Of a stretch of 64,000 bases of DNA, positions 44,486-54,108 are shown piece after piece. Numbering within the stretch: the stretch's first letter is position 1; every line of letters starts with the position of its first letter. Where the stretch lies: contig JBMNEM010000004.1 in NCBI GenBank assembly GCA_050948785.1, forward strand, positions 62,001 through 126,000, written 5' to 3'. The notes beneath the pieces were generated by a model. That model saw only the letters and a program-made list of their open reading frames with translations, was not told the origin of the DNA and searched no databases. Both the position numbers and the translations under genes were made by a program. The DNA comes from JAAZMI01 sp050948785 (lineage in GTDB: Bacteria > Bacillota > Dethiobacteria > DTU022 > UBA8154).

Positions 44486-46579
44486 TTAGGGCTCAACTTT
44501 TTTCATTTCGTATGCTTCCAAGATATCCTCTTCCTTCAGGTCATTAAAGCTTTCTAAAAGGATACCGCATTCAAAACCGGTACCTACCTCCCGGACATCA
44601 TCCTTAAAACGTTTTAGAGATTCAATGTTCCCTTCATGAATAACTACTCCGTCTCTGATGACACGCATCTTGGCATTACGCGTAATCTTTCCATCAAGAA
44701 CATAAGAACCGGCAATGGACCCCAACCTGGAAACTTTAAAGATTTTCCTTATTTCCGCCTGTCCCAGAACCTCTTCCTCATACTTCGGCTCCAACATCCC
44801 CAGGATTGCTGCCTTGATATCGTCAATAATTTCATAAATAACCCTGTAAAGTCGAATATCCACACGCTCTTTCTCAGCCAGCTTCCGGGCATTGGCTTCA
44901 GGCCTGATATTATAGCCAATAATAATGGCGTTCGAAGCGGAGGCAAGCATGACATCCGATTCCGAAATGGCGCCGACTCCCTTGTGAATAATTTTTAATT
45001 TAACTTTTTCATTTTCAATTTTCATCAGGGATTCCTGTAAAGCTTCCGCCGAACCCTGAACATCGGCTTTAATAATAATGTTCAAATCTATTTCATCGTC
45101 CTGGATCTGCTTAAAAAAATCATCGAGCGAAACCGGCTGCACTTTGTGCAAAGTGGCTTCCCTTAACTTTTCGCCCCTCTTCTGGGTGATCTGCCGGGCA
45201 AGTTTTTCATCACCGATCACTATAAAATGATCGCCGGCTTGAGGCACTTCGGTTAAACCAAGAACTTCAACCGGAGTGGAGGAAAAAGCTTTTTCTACCC
45301 TGCGACCTTGATCATCGATCATCGCCCGCACTCTACCAAAAATATTTCCACAAATAATCGGATCGCCGATTTCCATGACTCCATCCTGGATAAGCATGGT
45401 GGCCACCGGCCCCCTGCCTTTATCCAGTTTGGCTTCGATAACTGTTCCCCGGGCATGGCGGGAATAATTTGCTTTCAGTTCGGCCATCTCGGCTAGGAGT
45501 AAAATCATTTCCAAAAGTTCTTCCAGGCCTTGTTTTTTCAGGGCACTAAGATTAACAAAAATGATTTCCCCGCCCCATTCTTCAGGTATTAAGTTGATAT
45601 CAGCCAGCTGTTTCTTGACCTTCTCAGGATTGGCAGCGGGTTTATCAATCTTGTTAACAGCTACAATAATAGGAACCCCGGCAGCCCGGGTATGGTTAAC
45701 GGCTTCGATCGTTTGGGGCATCACCCCATCATCCGCTGCTACAACCAGGACGGCAATATCCGTAACCTGTGCCCCGCGAGCACGCATGGCTGTAAAAGCC
45801 TCATGCCCCGGAGTATCCAGGAAAACAACTTTTTTCCCATTAATCTTCACGGTGTAAGCCCCAATATGCTGGGTAATACCGCCTGCTTCCGAAGCTGTAA
45901 CATCGGTTTCCCTGATGGCATCCAAAAGGGACGTTTTACCGTGATCAACATGACCTAAAACCGTGACCACAGGAGGCCGCGGCTTTAAGGCCTTCTTGTT
46001 TTCGTCTTCAGCTTCCATAACATTTAATAATTCTTCGTCCGGATCCGGTGTAACATCAAATTTTATCCCGTACTCCTCGGATAATATCTCCAAAACATCA
46101 TCATTTAACTGCTGGTTTATATTACAAATTATACCTAAATCCAACAACTTGCCCAGAATTTCCGAGGGCATTACATTTAACCTGCCCGCCACTTCCCCCA
46201 CAGTAACCCGGCCTTCCAGAGCAAGAGATTCTTGGGGTTTCTCTTTTTTCTCCTTTGATAACCGAGCACTTCTTCTGGCTTTACGGCCTACCCGGGGGGG
46301 TTTCTTTTCCGTTTTCTTTTTTTTGACAGGAACCGGCTCTGCAGCCGGAGCCTTTACTGCTGCGGCCACTTCCTTTTTCTCTTCCGCGGGGCCGGCAACT
46401 TCATCAATAGGCTTTTTTTCACCCTTAGTTAACATCTCGAGCACCTTTTTGGCAATCTCCTCATCCATAGTGCTCATATGATTCTTTACATCTATATTCA
46501 TTTCTTTTAGAATGGGTATCAACTTTTTACTACGAATGCCTAATTCCTTAGACAACTCATAAACCCTTACCTTGGCCAT
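44486..46579 (-). CDS. infB: Translation initiation factor IF-2
   Basis: A 697-residue GTPase that brings initiator tRNA to the 30S subunit. There is an N-terminal IF2N domain, then a Lys/Ala/Pro-rich linker (~50-115), a second IF2N-like domain, and a G domain with [17 protein letters not shown] and NKIDKP. Domains II to IV follow. Its ATG comes immediately after the stop of the 37-codon ORF, and its ribosome site GGAGGTG lies inside that ORF. Confidence 0.98.
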   Translation of the reverse strand: MAKVRVYELSKELGIRSKKLIPILKEMNIDVKNHMSTMDEEIAKKVLEMLTKGEKKPIDEVAGPAEEKKEVAAAVKAPAAEPVPVKKKKTEKKPPRVGRKARRSARLSKEKKEKPQESLALEGRVTVGEVAGRLNVMPSEILGKLLDLGIICNINQQLNDDVLEILSEEYGIKFDVTPDPDEELLNVMEAEDENKKALKPRPPVVTVLGHVDHGKTSLLDAIRETDVTASEAGGITQHIGAYTVKINGKKVVFLDTPGHEAFTAMRARGAQVTDIAVLVVAADDGVMPQTIEAVNHTRAAGVPIIVAVNKIDKPAANPEKVKKQLADINLIPEEWGGEIIFVNLSALKKQGLEELLEMILLLAEMAELKANYSRHARGTVIEAKLDKGRGPVATMLIQDGVMEIGDPIICGNIFGRVRAMIDDQGRRVEKAFSSTPVEVLGLTEVPQAGDHFIVIGDEKLARQITQKRGEKLREATLHKVQPVSLDDFFKQIQDDEIDLNIIIKADVQGSAEALQESLMKIENEKVKLKIIHKGVGAISESDVMLASASNAIIIGYNIRPEANARKLAEKERVDIRLYRVIYEIIDDIKAAILGMLEPKYEEEVLGQAEIRKIFKVSRLGSIAGSYVLDGKITRNAKMRVIRDGVVIHEGNIESLKRFKDDVREVGTGFECGILLESFNDLKEEDILEAYEMKKVEP

Positions 46580-46693
46580 TTACAACACCTCCATATATTT
46601 TTTGCCCTCCTTAGTCAATTTCCGTAAATTTCTTAAAACAACCCCCAAAGCCCCCCGACGGGTTAAGTTAATATCAAAAAACGCTCGCGGCAA
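46580..46693 (-). CDS. Small 37-residue ORF between ylxR and infB
   Basis: TTG start at 46693 with GGAGG 6 bases upstream, inside the last codons of ylxR. 37 codons, stop TAA directly abutting the infB ATG. The product is basic and amphipathic: PRAFFDINLTRRGALGVV at the front, then LRNLRKLTKEGKKYMEVL. I do not recognise a family. It occupies the place where ylxQ (an L7Ae-type protein) usually lies. The good ribosome site, tight packing and absence of stops argue that it is translated; it could also be a spacer that only couples ylxR and infB translation, or a ylxQ remnant. Confidence 0.5.
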   Translation of the reverse strand: MPRAFFDINLTRRGALGVVLRNLRKLTKEGKKYMEVL

Positions 46694-46694
46694 G

Positions 46695-46964
46695 CTATTC
46701 CTCCGCTAATTTTTCCTTTAATGACTGCAGAATATCCTCCGATATGGAGGTACGCAGGCTTTTTTCAAGCCCCTTACTCTTCAGAGCTTTTTGCAAGCAA
46801 TCGGAATTTGGACAAATATAAGCTCCTCTCCCCGCCTTTTTGCCGGAAATATCCAGCTCGATCTCCCCTTGGGGGGTCCTTACAACCCGGAGCAACTCCC
46901 TTTTATTTTTCATGGCACGGCAACCCAAACACAATCTCTGGGGAATTTTTCTTTTTCTAACCAT
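46695..46964 (-). CDS. ylxR: YlxR family RNA-binding protein (RnpM)
   Basis: An 89-residue DUF448 protein: RKIPQRLCLGCRAMKNKREL with its CxxC, RGAYICPNSDCLQKAL and a basic C-terminus. The Bacillus homologue was reported to bind and modulate RNase P (RnpM). Its position between nusA and infB is conserved. Confidence 0.95.
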   Translation of the reverse strand: MVRKRKIPQRLCLGCRAMKNKRELLRVVRTPQGEIELDISGKKAGRGAYICPNSDCLQKALKSKGLEKSLRTSISEDILQSLKEKLAEE

Positions 46965-46998
46965 TAAGCGCTCCTCCCGCTTAAAAACGCTCTATTCT

Positions 46999-48405
46999 CT
47001 AGTTGCCCTGGATGTTTCCTTCCTCATCTGTTTCTAAAACAGCATCTGCTTCTTTTTGTTCTTTCAGCTCATTTTCGGACTCGTCTTCCGTCGCACCTTT
47101 TACTTCGGTTTCCGGGCTGTTTTGGGGTTGTTCTTCCGACCCATCGGACATTACATTCTCCTGCTCACCAGAAAGCTCATCTTCGGTCTCTGCTTCCGTT
47201 TCAGTCTCCATTTCAGTCTCTGCTTCAGTCTCTGTTTCAGTCTCTGCTTCAGTCTCTGCTTCAGTCTCTGCTTCAGTCTCTGCTTCAGTCTCGGCCAGAA
47301 CACCATTATCGTCTTCAGCAGCTAAAGGTTCTCCGCTTTCTGGTTCCTCGTTCTCCTGAGCTTTCTTGCCTTCAATATATTCGGATTCGCTGACAATATC
47401 AATTTTCCAGCCTGCTAACCGGGCCGCCAAGCGTACATTTTGACCCTCCCGGCCAATGGCCAGAGAAAGCTGGTAATCCGGTACTACCACAGTAGCTGAC
47501 TTATTTTCCGGGTCAAGTTCTACTTTTAACGTTTTGGCAGGATTTAACGCTCTGGCTACAAAATTTTCGGGATCTTCGTCCCACTCAATAATATCAATTT
47601 TTTCCCCTTTAAGTTCGTTGACAATAGACTGGACCCTGTAACCTTTCGGGCCCACACATGCGCCAACGGGATCTACATCTTTATTTCGGGAATGCACAGC
47701 TACTTTAGAGCGTTTCCCCGGCTCACGCACTATAGACTTGATCTCCACAACACCATTAAATATTTCCGGTACCTCTAATTCAAAAAGCCGTTTTAAAAGC
47801 CCGGGATGGGTGCGGGAAACAAAGATTTGCGGACCCTTGGTAGTCTTTTTAACCTCTAAAACATAGGTTTTCAGGCGATCTCCCTGCCTGTATACTTCCC
47901 CGGGAATTTGCTCCGCTGGAATTAAAATAGCTTCTGTTTTTCCCAGGTTGATGATCGTATTCCTTTGTTCAAAACGCTGTACGGAGCCCGTAACAATATC
48001 TTCTTCCCGATCTACAAATTCCTCATAAATCAGATCTCTTTCCGCTTCCCTGATACGCTGAATCACAACTTGCTTAGCTGTTTGGGCCGCTATCCTTCCA
48101 AAATTTTTAGGAGTAACTTCTACCTCGACAATATCCCCAATCTCATACCGGGGATCTCTTTTTCGAGCCTCATCAATATGGATCTCCTGCTGAGCATTAT
48201 CAACTTTTTCAGCAACATTAAGACAGGTATATATCTGTATCTGGCCTGTTTCCCGCTCAATATTTACCCTAACATTATGCGCGGAATTAAAATTCCTTTT
48301 GTAAGCAGAAATTAATGCCGCTTCTATAGCTTCAAATAAAGTATCCTTTTTAATTCCTTTTTCCTTCTCGATGGCCTCCAGGGCTAACATAAAATCCTGA
48401 TTCAT
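46999..48405 (-). CDS. nusA: Transcription factor NusA with long acidic repeat tail
   Basis: A 468-residue NusA. The N-terminal RNA-polymerase-binding domain, the S1 domain (~135-200) and two KH domains (VGACVGPKGYRVQSIVNEL; SLAIGREGQNVRLAARLAGW) are complete by residue ~347. Then comes a ~120-residue extension almost free of basic residues, including a run of ETEA repeats (47180-47293). NusA of Bacillota usually ends near 350-380 residues. It overlaps rimP by 4 bases. NusA affects pausing, termination and antitermination. Confidence 0.96.
   Translation of the reverse strand: MNQDFMLALEAIEKEKGIKKDTLFEAIEAALISAYKRNFNSAHNVRVNIERETGQIQIYTCLNVAEKVDNAQQEIHIDEARKRDPRYEIGDIVEVEVTPKNFGRIAAQTAKQVVIQRIREAERDLIYEEFVDREEDIVTGSVQRFEQRNTIINLGKTEAILIPAEQIPGEVYRQGDRLKTYVLEVKKTTKGPQIFVSRTHPGLLKRLFELEVPEIFNGVVEIKSIVREPGKRSKVAVHSRNKDVDPVGACVGPKGYRVQSIVNELKGEKIDIIEWDEDPENFVARALNPAKTLKVELDPENKSATVVVPDYQLSLAIGREGQNVRLAARLAGWKIDIVSESEYIEGKKAQENEEPESGEPLAAEDDNGVLAETEAETEAETEAETEAETETETEAETEMETETEAETEDELSGEQENVMSDGSEEQPQNSPETEVKGATEDESENELKEQKEADAVLETDEEGNIQGN
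47180..47293. repeat. 12-bp tandem repeat coding for ETEA units in NusA
   Basis: About nine imperfect copies of the plus-strand unit tgcttcagtctc, several exact, in frame with nusA and coding Glu-Thr-Glu-Ala (with Thr-Glu-Thr and Met variants). Copy number may vary by slippage in multiples of 4 residues without a frameshift. Confidence 0.8.
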
Positions 48406-48896
48406 TTTTTCCGCCCCCTATTTTTATAGTAGAGGTTTGCCTTGGCGACCTCCTTTAAATTGATTTTTATTTGTTCGCCTTCCTCTGTTTGTAAAATAAA
48501 AAAATCCTCCTGAAATTTTTTTAATACGCCCTTAAAATTTCTGCGCCCGTCCAGTTTATCGTAAGTTTTGATTTTGACATCATGTCCTTCAAATCTGCGG
48601 AAATCAGCTGCTTTTTTCAAAGGTCTTTCTATTCCCGGAGAGGATACCTCCAGGGTATAACTGGAGGGAATGGGGTCTTCAAGATCTAATAGTTCCCCAA
48701 GAGATTTGCTCACTTTTTCACAATCCTCCAGAAAAATTCCCCCGGGCTTATCAATATAAACAGTAACATGGGGCTGTCCCCCCATAAATCCATACCCTAC
48801 ATCCACCAGCTCTATTTCCAGGCCCTTAGTTACATTACAGGCCAGATTTTCGATGATACTCACCGTCTTTTTTCTAATATTACCAGGAGTCCCCAA
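48402..48896 (-). CDS. rimP: Ribosome maturation factor RimP
   Basis: A ~164-residue RimP for 30S assembly. GLEIELVDVGYGFMGG, LEDCEKVSKSLGELLD, YTLEVSSPGIERPL and a C-terminal SH3-like domain are present. I place the start at TTG 48896 behind AAGGAG. A longer frame to 48956 would read through a perfect hairpin (48935-48963) that better suits an untranslated leader. It is the first gene of the nusA-infB operon. Confidence 0.95.
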   Translation of the reverse strand: MGTPGNIRKKTVSIIENLACNVTKGLEIELVDVGYGFMGGQPHVTVYIDKPGGIFLEDCEKVSKSLGELLDLEDPIPSSYTLEVSSPGIERPLKKAADFRRFEGHDVKIKTYDKLDGRRNFKGVLKKFQEDFFILQTEEGEQIKINLKEVAKANLYYKNRGRKK

Positions 48897-48934
48897 ACCT
48901 GACATCTCCTTCAAGATGCTTTTTCGATTCAAGA

Positions 48935-48963
48935 ATAAAGAGTGGGTGAGGCCCACTCTTTAT
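48935..48963 (-). terminator. Attenuator-like hairpin in the rimP-nusA leader
   Basis: ATAAAGAGTGGG, 5-base loop, CCCACTCTTTAT: a perfect 12-base stem between the promoter at 49002-49030 and the rimP start, followed by TCTTG. The U run lies partly in the stem, so it may terminate a fraction of transcripts. NusA itself acts on such structures. Confidence 0.55.
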
Positions 48964-49001
48964 CAATACGCTTGGTTAGACATTTCTCCTACATGCAGTA
49001 C

Positions 49002-49030
49002 ATTTTACCATATCTAATTAAAGGATGCAA
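49002..49030 (-). promoter_or_regulatory. Sigma-A promoter of the rimP-nusA-infB operon
   Basis: TTGCAT (plus 49025-49030), 17 bases, TAAAAT (plus 49002-49007) on the minus strand, giving a ~100-base leader. Confidence 0.75.
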
Positions 49031-49109
49031 GGGAAGGGCACGCGCTGCAGGCGCGCCTTCGTTTTTTGTATAGGCGTGTGTTTATTACCGCTGTTCACCC
49101 AGCTTCCTT

Positions 49110-49751
49110 CTACTTTAATGAATAAACACGGGTAAGATATTTGATTATTTCCCAATACATTTTCATCCTGGCGGCCATTCCTTTCCAGACGCCCATTTTT
49201 TCTTCTTTCATCACATGAGACATATCGTGTAAAACAACTTCTTTAACCCTAATCGCCGATGATTCCATAAAACGGTTTAAAGCTACCTCCACACCGAATC
49301 TGGCTATATCAAGATCGGATATCCTTTCCAGTAAAGAAAACTTCAATGCCCGCTGGCCCGAAAGGTACGGCGCCATTTTTTGAGCGAGATCGGTGGCAAT
49401 TCTTCCCCCTTCAAAGATTCCGATGGTCATATCAGCTTCATCATTAATAACCGGTTCTAAAAGATTAAGAACATGTTTTGGAGTTAAACCCAGTAAATCA
49501 GCATCTAAAAAAAGCACCACGTCGGCCCTGAAATTATCCAAACCTGCTTTTAAAGCTCCACCCTTGCCCCGGTTTTCCACCAACTCTACCACTTCAACAT
49601 CATAGCTTTTAGCTACCATCACAGTATCATCAGTGGAACCATCGCTGACAACAATGATTTTTTTGATCAGGACAACATCTTTTAATGGGGCTAAAACCTG
49701 TCCAATGGTTTTCTCTTCATTATAGGCCGGGATAATCGCAATTGCCTCCAT
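49110..49751 (-). CDS. Family 2 glycosyltransferase
   Basis: A 213-residue GT2 enzyme: AIIPAYNEEKTIGQVL, VVSDGSTDDTVMVA and LFLDADLLGLTPKHV (DXD-type). No strong membrane segments are present; the C-terminal part is amphipathic (KGMAARMKMYWEIIKYL). ATG at 49751 is behind GGAGGATC. It resembles dolichol-phosphate-mannose-synthase-like enzymes acting on polyprenyl carriers, which would suit its place beside uppS/cdsA, but the sugar and acceptor are unknown. Confidence 0.82.
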   Translation of the reverse strand: MEAIAIIPAYNEEKTIGQVLAPLKDVVLIKKIIVVSDGSTDDTVMVAKSYDVEVVELVENRGKGGALKAGLDNFRADVVLFLDADLLGLTPKHVLNLLEPVINDEADMTIGIFEGGRIATDLAQKMAPYLSGQRALKFSLLERISDLDIARFGVEVALNRFMESSAIRVKEVVLHDMSHVMKEEKMGVWKGMAARMKMYWEIIKYLTRVYSLK

Positions 49752-49914
49752 GAGGATCCTCCGTTCCCAGTATTGTTTTATTGTAACTACCAGGCAAATT
49801 AAAGTACCGCAAGGAGACGGCACGGGCTTCCCCCAGCGTAGCACAGGGCTACAGGAAAGACGATGGGACTTCATGCTTTACTATTCTGGTTTTGCAAACA
49901 ACTGGCCTGAGTAG

Positions 49915-51000
49915 TTACGTTGTGTTTTTATAAAGGTGCTTTTTTTTCAACAGTTCCCTGATTTCGTGCTCCAAAACGGTCATGATCTCACCGGGAGCCA
50001 CTTTTTTATAAACTTTTCCTTCTTTAAAAATAATACCAAAACCATCCGCACCCGAAATACCGATATCTGCTTCCCGCGCTTCGCCGGGGCCATTTACAGG
50101 ACAGCCCATAATGGCAATTTTTAAAGGATATTTAATCCCCATCTTTCTGATCAATACTTCTACTTGATCCACTAAGGTTTCAAGGTCAATTTGGCAACGG
50201 GCACAGGTAGGGCAGGAAATGATTTCCGGCCCAAACTTTCTCAAGCCGGCAGCCTGTAAAATCTCCCGGGCAACAAAAATTTCTTCCGTCGGGTCACCCG
50301 TCAAGGAAACCCGGATCGTATCCCCGATTCCGTTTAATAACAAGAAGCCAATACCGAGGGAAGATTTTATGGCACCCTTTAAACCCCTTCCGGCTTCTGT
50401 AATGCCAAGGTGCAACGGATAAGGAATACGGCCGGAAATTTTCTGATAGGCTTCGATGGTCAGAGCGACATTTGCCGCCTTCAGGGAAACAACGATATCC
50501 TTAAAAGAGTTTTTCTCCAAAAAATTGATCGTTTGCAGCGCAGCTTCCATCAAAGCCTCTGCTGTCGGCCCCTTGTATTTTACTCTTAAGTCCCGGTTGA
50601 TAGACCCGGAATTAACCCCGATACGCAAGGGTATACCTTTTTCCCCGGCGCTGGCAGCAACCTGAAAAAGTTTCTCCGTTCCCCCGATGTTTCCCGGATT
50701 AATTCTTACTTTATCGGCCCCCTCCTGAATAGAAAGAAGGGCCAGGCGAAAATCAAAGTGAATGTCAGCAATGATGGGTAAGGGAGCATACTTTTTAATT
50801 GTACCTAATGCCCTGGCAGCTTTTTCGTCCGGAACAGCCACCCGCACCATTTCACAACCAGCGGCAAAAAGCTTGTTGATCTGCTCCAGAGTAGCCTTTA
50901 TATCTGCTGTAGCAGTATTCGTCATGGATTGAACAGCAACAGGGGCATCCCCTCCGATGGTCACAGCCCCAACCTTGACCGGCAGGGATTTGCGACGCAA
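49915..51000 (-). CDS. ispG: 4-hydroxy-3-methylbut-2-enyl diphosphate synthase
   Basis: A 361-residue Fe-S enzyme of the MEP isoprenoid pathway. VAVQSMTNT near the N-terminus, the TIM-barrel VRINPGNIG and the C-terminal cluster motif ISCPTCARC, then GCPVNGPGEA, are intact. The start is TTG behind AAGGTGGTG. It is grouped with dxr, rseP, cdsA and uppS. proS and polC, which usually follow, are missing. Confidence 0.97.
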   Translation of the reverse strand: MRRKSLPVKVGAVTIGGDAPVAVQSMTNTATADIKATLEQINKLFAAGCEMVRVAVPDEKAARALGTIKKYAPLPIIADIHFDFRLALLSIQEGADKVRINPGNIGGTEKLFQVAASAGEKGIPLRIGVNSGSINRDLRVKYKGPTAEALMEAALQTINFLEKNSFKDIVVSLKAANVALTIEAYQKISGRIPYPLHLGITEAGRGLKGAIKSSLGIGFLLLNGIGDTIRVSLTGDPTEEIFVAREILQAAGLRKFGPEIISCPTCARCQIDLETLVDQVEVLIRKMGIKYPLKIAIMGCPVNGPGEAREADIGISGADGFGIIFKEGKVYKKVAPGEIMTVLEHEIRELLKKKHLYKNTT

Positions 51001-51021
51001 CCCATCACCACCTTCAAAGAG

Positions 51022-52035
51022 CTAAAATAGTAGGCGGGAAATATCCTGAAAAGAAATTAAAATCATTAGCAGTATCAGAACAGTAAAACCGATAAAATGA
51101 ATAAACCCTTCTTTTTGGGGATCAACAGGTTTGCCTCTGATCCCTTCCCAGGCCAGAAAAAATACCCGGCTGCCATCTAAAGCCGGAATCGGTAAAAGGT
51201 TGATAACACCCAAGTTCACGCTAATAATTGCCGCCAGGGAAAAAAGATTACTTAAACCTGTACGGGCAACCTCTCCGACTACGGCCACGATACCCACAGG
51301 GCCCGTCACATCCGGGGGGATAGCACCTGCAATCATCTGCGCCAGACTGACAAATATCAACTTGCCAAAAAACCAGGTATAGGTAAATCCCAGACCAATC
51401 GACTGGAAAAGAAGAAATTTTTTATAAACAGGAGCAATACCGATCAAACCACGGCCGGATTCTTCCACGGGAACGACAGAAAATGAAAGTTCCTGACTAT
51501 CGCGCTGTACAAGTAAGGAAATCTCCTTTTCCGGGTTAGCGTAGATATGTTGAATGACAGCATTCCAGTTTTCAGTTTGGGTACCATTAATGGCCAAGAT
51601 TATATCCCCGGTCTGCAAGCCGACCTCCGCAGCCCTGCCACCGGGCAGAATTTCCCCTATTTGCGCCAGTTGAGTCTGCGGCACCCCTAAAAAAAGATAA
51701 TAAACTAGAGAGAATAGAACAATGCCCAAGATAAAGTTCATAAAAGAACCGGCGACAATTACGGCAAAACGTGAAGCCAAGGGCTTTTCCTGAAAACTGC
51801 CTTCTTGGTGTGCCTCTTCCGGGTCCTCCCCCAGCAGCCGACAAAAACCACCCAAGGGGAACAACCTTAAAGAATAGCGCGTACCCTTTTTTTCCCAACC
51901 TACGAGCTCTTTACCAAACCCAATCGCAAACTCCAGGACGCGTATGCGTGTCAATCTAGCCATGATATAATGGCCAAACTCATGCACAAAAATTAACATG
52001 GCAAAGATAATGATCGAAGCAATCACCGTCTGCAC
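51022..52035 (-). CDS. rseP: Site-2 protease RseP/RasP
   Basis: A ~337-residue intramembrane zinc metalloprotease. HEFGH (FVHEFGHYIMA) in the first helix, one PDZ domain (~110-190, LPGGRAAEVGLQTGDIILAI), and the second metal region NLLPIPALDGSRVFFL in a late helix. It cleaves anti-sigma factors, signal peptides and sporulation regulators. I prefer GTG 52035 (VQTVIAS) because AAGGAG is 10 bases away; ATG 52044 is too close to that site. Confidence 0.95.
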   Translation of the reverse strand: MQTVIASIIIFAMLIFVHEFGHYIMARLTRIRVLEFAIGFGKELVGWEKKGTRYSLRLFPLGGFCRLLGEDPEEAHQEGSFQEKPLASRFAVIVAGSFMNFILGIVLFSLVYYLFLGVPQTQLAQIGEILPGGRAAEVGLQTGDIILAINGTQTENWNAVIQHIYANPEKEISLLVQRDSQELSFSVVPVEESGRGLIGIAPVYKKFLLFQSIGLGFTYTWFFGKLIFVSLAQMIAGAIPPDVTGPVGIVAVVGEVARTGLSNLFSLAAIISVNLGVINLLPIPALDGSRVFFLAWEGIRGKPVDPQKEGFIHFIGFTVLILLMILISFQDISRLLF

Positions 52036-52051
52036 ATTAAACATTCTCCTT

Positions 52052-53206
52052 TTATTTATTCAGGATTCTTCCAGCCTCTTCCCGGGCCCAGGCATCGGCC
52101 CCGACAATCTCCCCGAGAGTCGGATTTACTTTTACAGAATGCCTGCCCATGACCTCTTCCAAGAGAACCGGAATATTTAAAAAGGGTATTTGCCCCCCTA
52201 AAAATTTTTCTACAGCGATCTCATTGGCCGCATTTAAAACAGCAGGCATCGTCCCCCCCAATTCCCCCGCTTGATAAGCATAGCGCAGGCAGGGGAAACT
52301 TTCCAAATCCGGAGGTGCAAAGTTTAAGCCACGTTTTTCCCCCCACCTCAAGCGGGAAAAGCTGTTTGCCCATCTCTCTGGATAACTGAGTGCGTACTGG
52401 ATGGGAAATAACATGCTGGGAAAACCCATCTGGGCAATAATGGAACCGTCAATATACTCTACCATGGAATGAACAACGCTTTCCGGGTGAATGACCACAT
52501 CTATTTGCTGCAATTCCAGGTTAAAAAGCCAGCGGGCTTCTAAAACTTCCAGGCCTTTGTTCATCAATGTAGCAGAATCTATCGTTACTTTAGCCCCCAT
52601 GTTCCAGTTGGGATGCTTTAAAGCCTGCGCCGGCTGAACTCCGGCAAGCTCATTTTTCCCCCACCCGAAAAAAGGACCTCCCGAAGCCGTTAAAATAACC
52701 CTTTTGACTTCACCGGGATTTCCGGCATGCAGGCACTGAAAAATAGCCGAATGCTCACTATCTACAGGCCTGATGACCGTATTTTTAGACCTGGCCTCCG
52801 CCATGATTAGCTCCCCGCCCACCACCAGGGCCTCTTTATTGGCCAGTGCAATTTTTTTACCTGCCTGCAGGGCAGCGAGAGTCGGCTTCAACCCGCTAAA
52901 ACCGACCAGGGCCACTACAACTATTTGGACAGCAGGCTGAGTGGCGAGAGTAATTAAACCTTTTTCCCCGGCAAGGATTTCGGTTTGCAGATCTGCAGTA
53001 CGTCTTTTTAACTCTGAAGCATCTTCTTCCTCCCAAACGGCAGCAGTAAGTGGTTGATACTTTCTGATTTGTTTTTCGAGAAGTTCAATGTTCTTTCCTG
53101 CAGACAGGCCTATAACCTGAAGTTTGCCCGGAAACTGATCTACAACTTGTAAAGTTTGCCTCCCAATGGAGCCGGTAGAGCCTAAAACAACGATCCTTTT
53201 AACCAT
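52052..53206 (-). CDS. dxr: 1-deoxy-D-xylulose 5-phosphate reductoisomerase
   Basis: A 384-residue MEP-pathway enzyme. NADPH-binding VVLGSTGSIGRQTLQVV, the metal-site VDSEHSAIFQCL and SGGPFFGW, and MNKGLEVLEARWLF are intact. It makes methylerythritol phosphate for isoprenoids, including undecaprenyl diphosphate. A TATAAT sequence in the 84-base gap before it suggests an extra promoter. Confidence 0.97.
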   Translation of the reverse strand: MVKRIVVLGSTGSIGRQTLQVVDQFPGKLQVIGLSAGKNIELLEKQIRKYQPLTAAVWEEEDASELKRRTADLQTEILAGEKGLITLATQPAVQIVVVALVGFSGLKPTLAALQAGKKIALANKEALVVGGELIMAEARSKNTVIRPVDSEHSAIFQCLHAGNPGEVKRVILTASGGPFFGWGKNELAGVQPAQALKHPNWNMGAKVTIDSATLMNKGLEVLEARWLFNLELQQIDVVIHPESVVHSMVEYIDGSIIAQMGFPSMLFPIQYALSYPERWANSFSRLRWGEKRGLNFAPPDLESFPCLRYAYQAGELGGTMPAVLNAANEIAVEKFLGGQIPFLNIPVLLEEVMGRHSVKVNPTLGEIVGADAWAREEAGRILNK

Positions 53207-53290
53207 AAAATACCCTCACAGTACACTTATTATAACAAATTTAAGAATAAAATAAACAACAATTACCATTAAAAATTAAATTTACGAGCC

Positions 53291-54094
53291 TTACCCTGCT
53301 GTATAAATTAAATAGCGAACAAAAATATAGAAAAAAGGTGCAGCAAACAAAAGGCTGTCGAAACGGTCCAGTATCCCACCGTGTCCGGGTAAAAGATCCC
53401 CCGAATCTTTGACATTTACACTTCTTTTTAAGACAGACTGGTTTAAGTCTCCCAGGGTTCCAGCCAAGCCAACCAGTAAACCGAGCAACCCGCCATAAAA
53501 CAAATTTAAAAAATCCAGGGGGAAAAGCCAGGACAACAATATGCCGGCCAGGCTGCTTCCCAATAAACCCCCTATAGTCCCTTCCACCGTTTTTTTTGGG
53601 CTTATATGGGGCGCCAAGGGATTTTTCCCCAGCATCCCTCCGACAAAATAAGCGAGTATATCTGCAGACCAAACCATAATAAATAAAAAAAGGGTTAAAA
53701 AAAACCCTGCTGGCAGCAGTCTGATGACAACTAAAATACTAAGCAGGCCACCGGTATAAATTACCCCCCAAAAAGAAAGAGCGGCTTCCCAGTATTTTAC
53801 CTTTGTATAAAAAAATACGGGAAAAAAAGCAAATGCAATGAAGAAAAAAACCCAAAGTGAGATAACCAAAGTGGGATTATCCTTGTAAACTGCCAACAAA
53901 GCCAAGGGAAGAAATAAATAGCCTGCCAGTTTAACAGGTTCCCACCCGCCGCTTTTCATCAGGGAAAAATATTCCTTTAAACCAAGAATGGAAATAATCA
54001 GGATAACCAAGCCATACCAGTAACCTCCCATGTAAACAAAAAAAAGAAGTAACGGTATGCCGAGCAAAGCTGTCCATACTCTTTCCCGCAACAT
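53291..54094 (-). CDS. cdsA: Phosphatidate cytidylyltransferase
   Basis: A ~267-residue polytopic membrane enzyme making CDP-diacylglycerol. The CDS signature KRSVNVKDSGDLLPGHGGILDRFDSLL (here only the order of residues) lies near the C-terminus, and WSADILAYFVGGMLGK upstream. ATG 54094 fits AGGCGG better than GTG 54103. It follows uppS by a few bases. Confidence 0.95.
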   Translation of the reverse strand: MLRERVWTALLGIPLLLFFVYMGGYWYGLVILIISILGLKEYFSLMKSGGWEPVKLAGYLFLPLALLAVYKDNPTLVISLWVFFFIAFAFFPVFFYTKVKYWEAALSFWGVIYTGGLLSILVVIRLLPAGFFLTLFLFIMVWSADILAYFVGGMLGKNPLAPHISPKKTVEGTIGGLLGSSLAGILLSWLFPLDFLNLFYGGLLGLLVGLAGTLGDLNQSVLKRSVNVKDSGDLLPGHGGILDRFDSLLFAAPFFYIFVRYLIYTAG

Positions 54095-54108
54095 AATTAT
54101 CACACCGC

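Noticed and set aside
47003..47359. Plus-strand 118-codon open frame rich in Ser and Val
   Set aside because: It is the antisense shadow of the Glu/Thr repeat of nusA; the low complexity explains the absence of stops.
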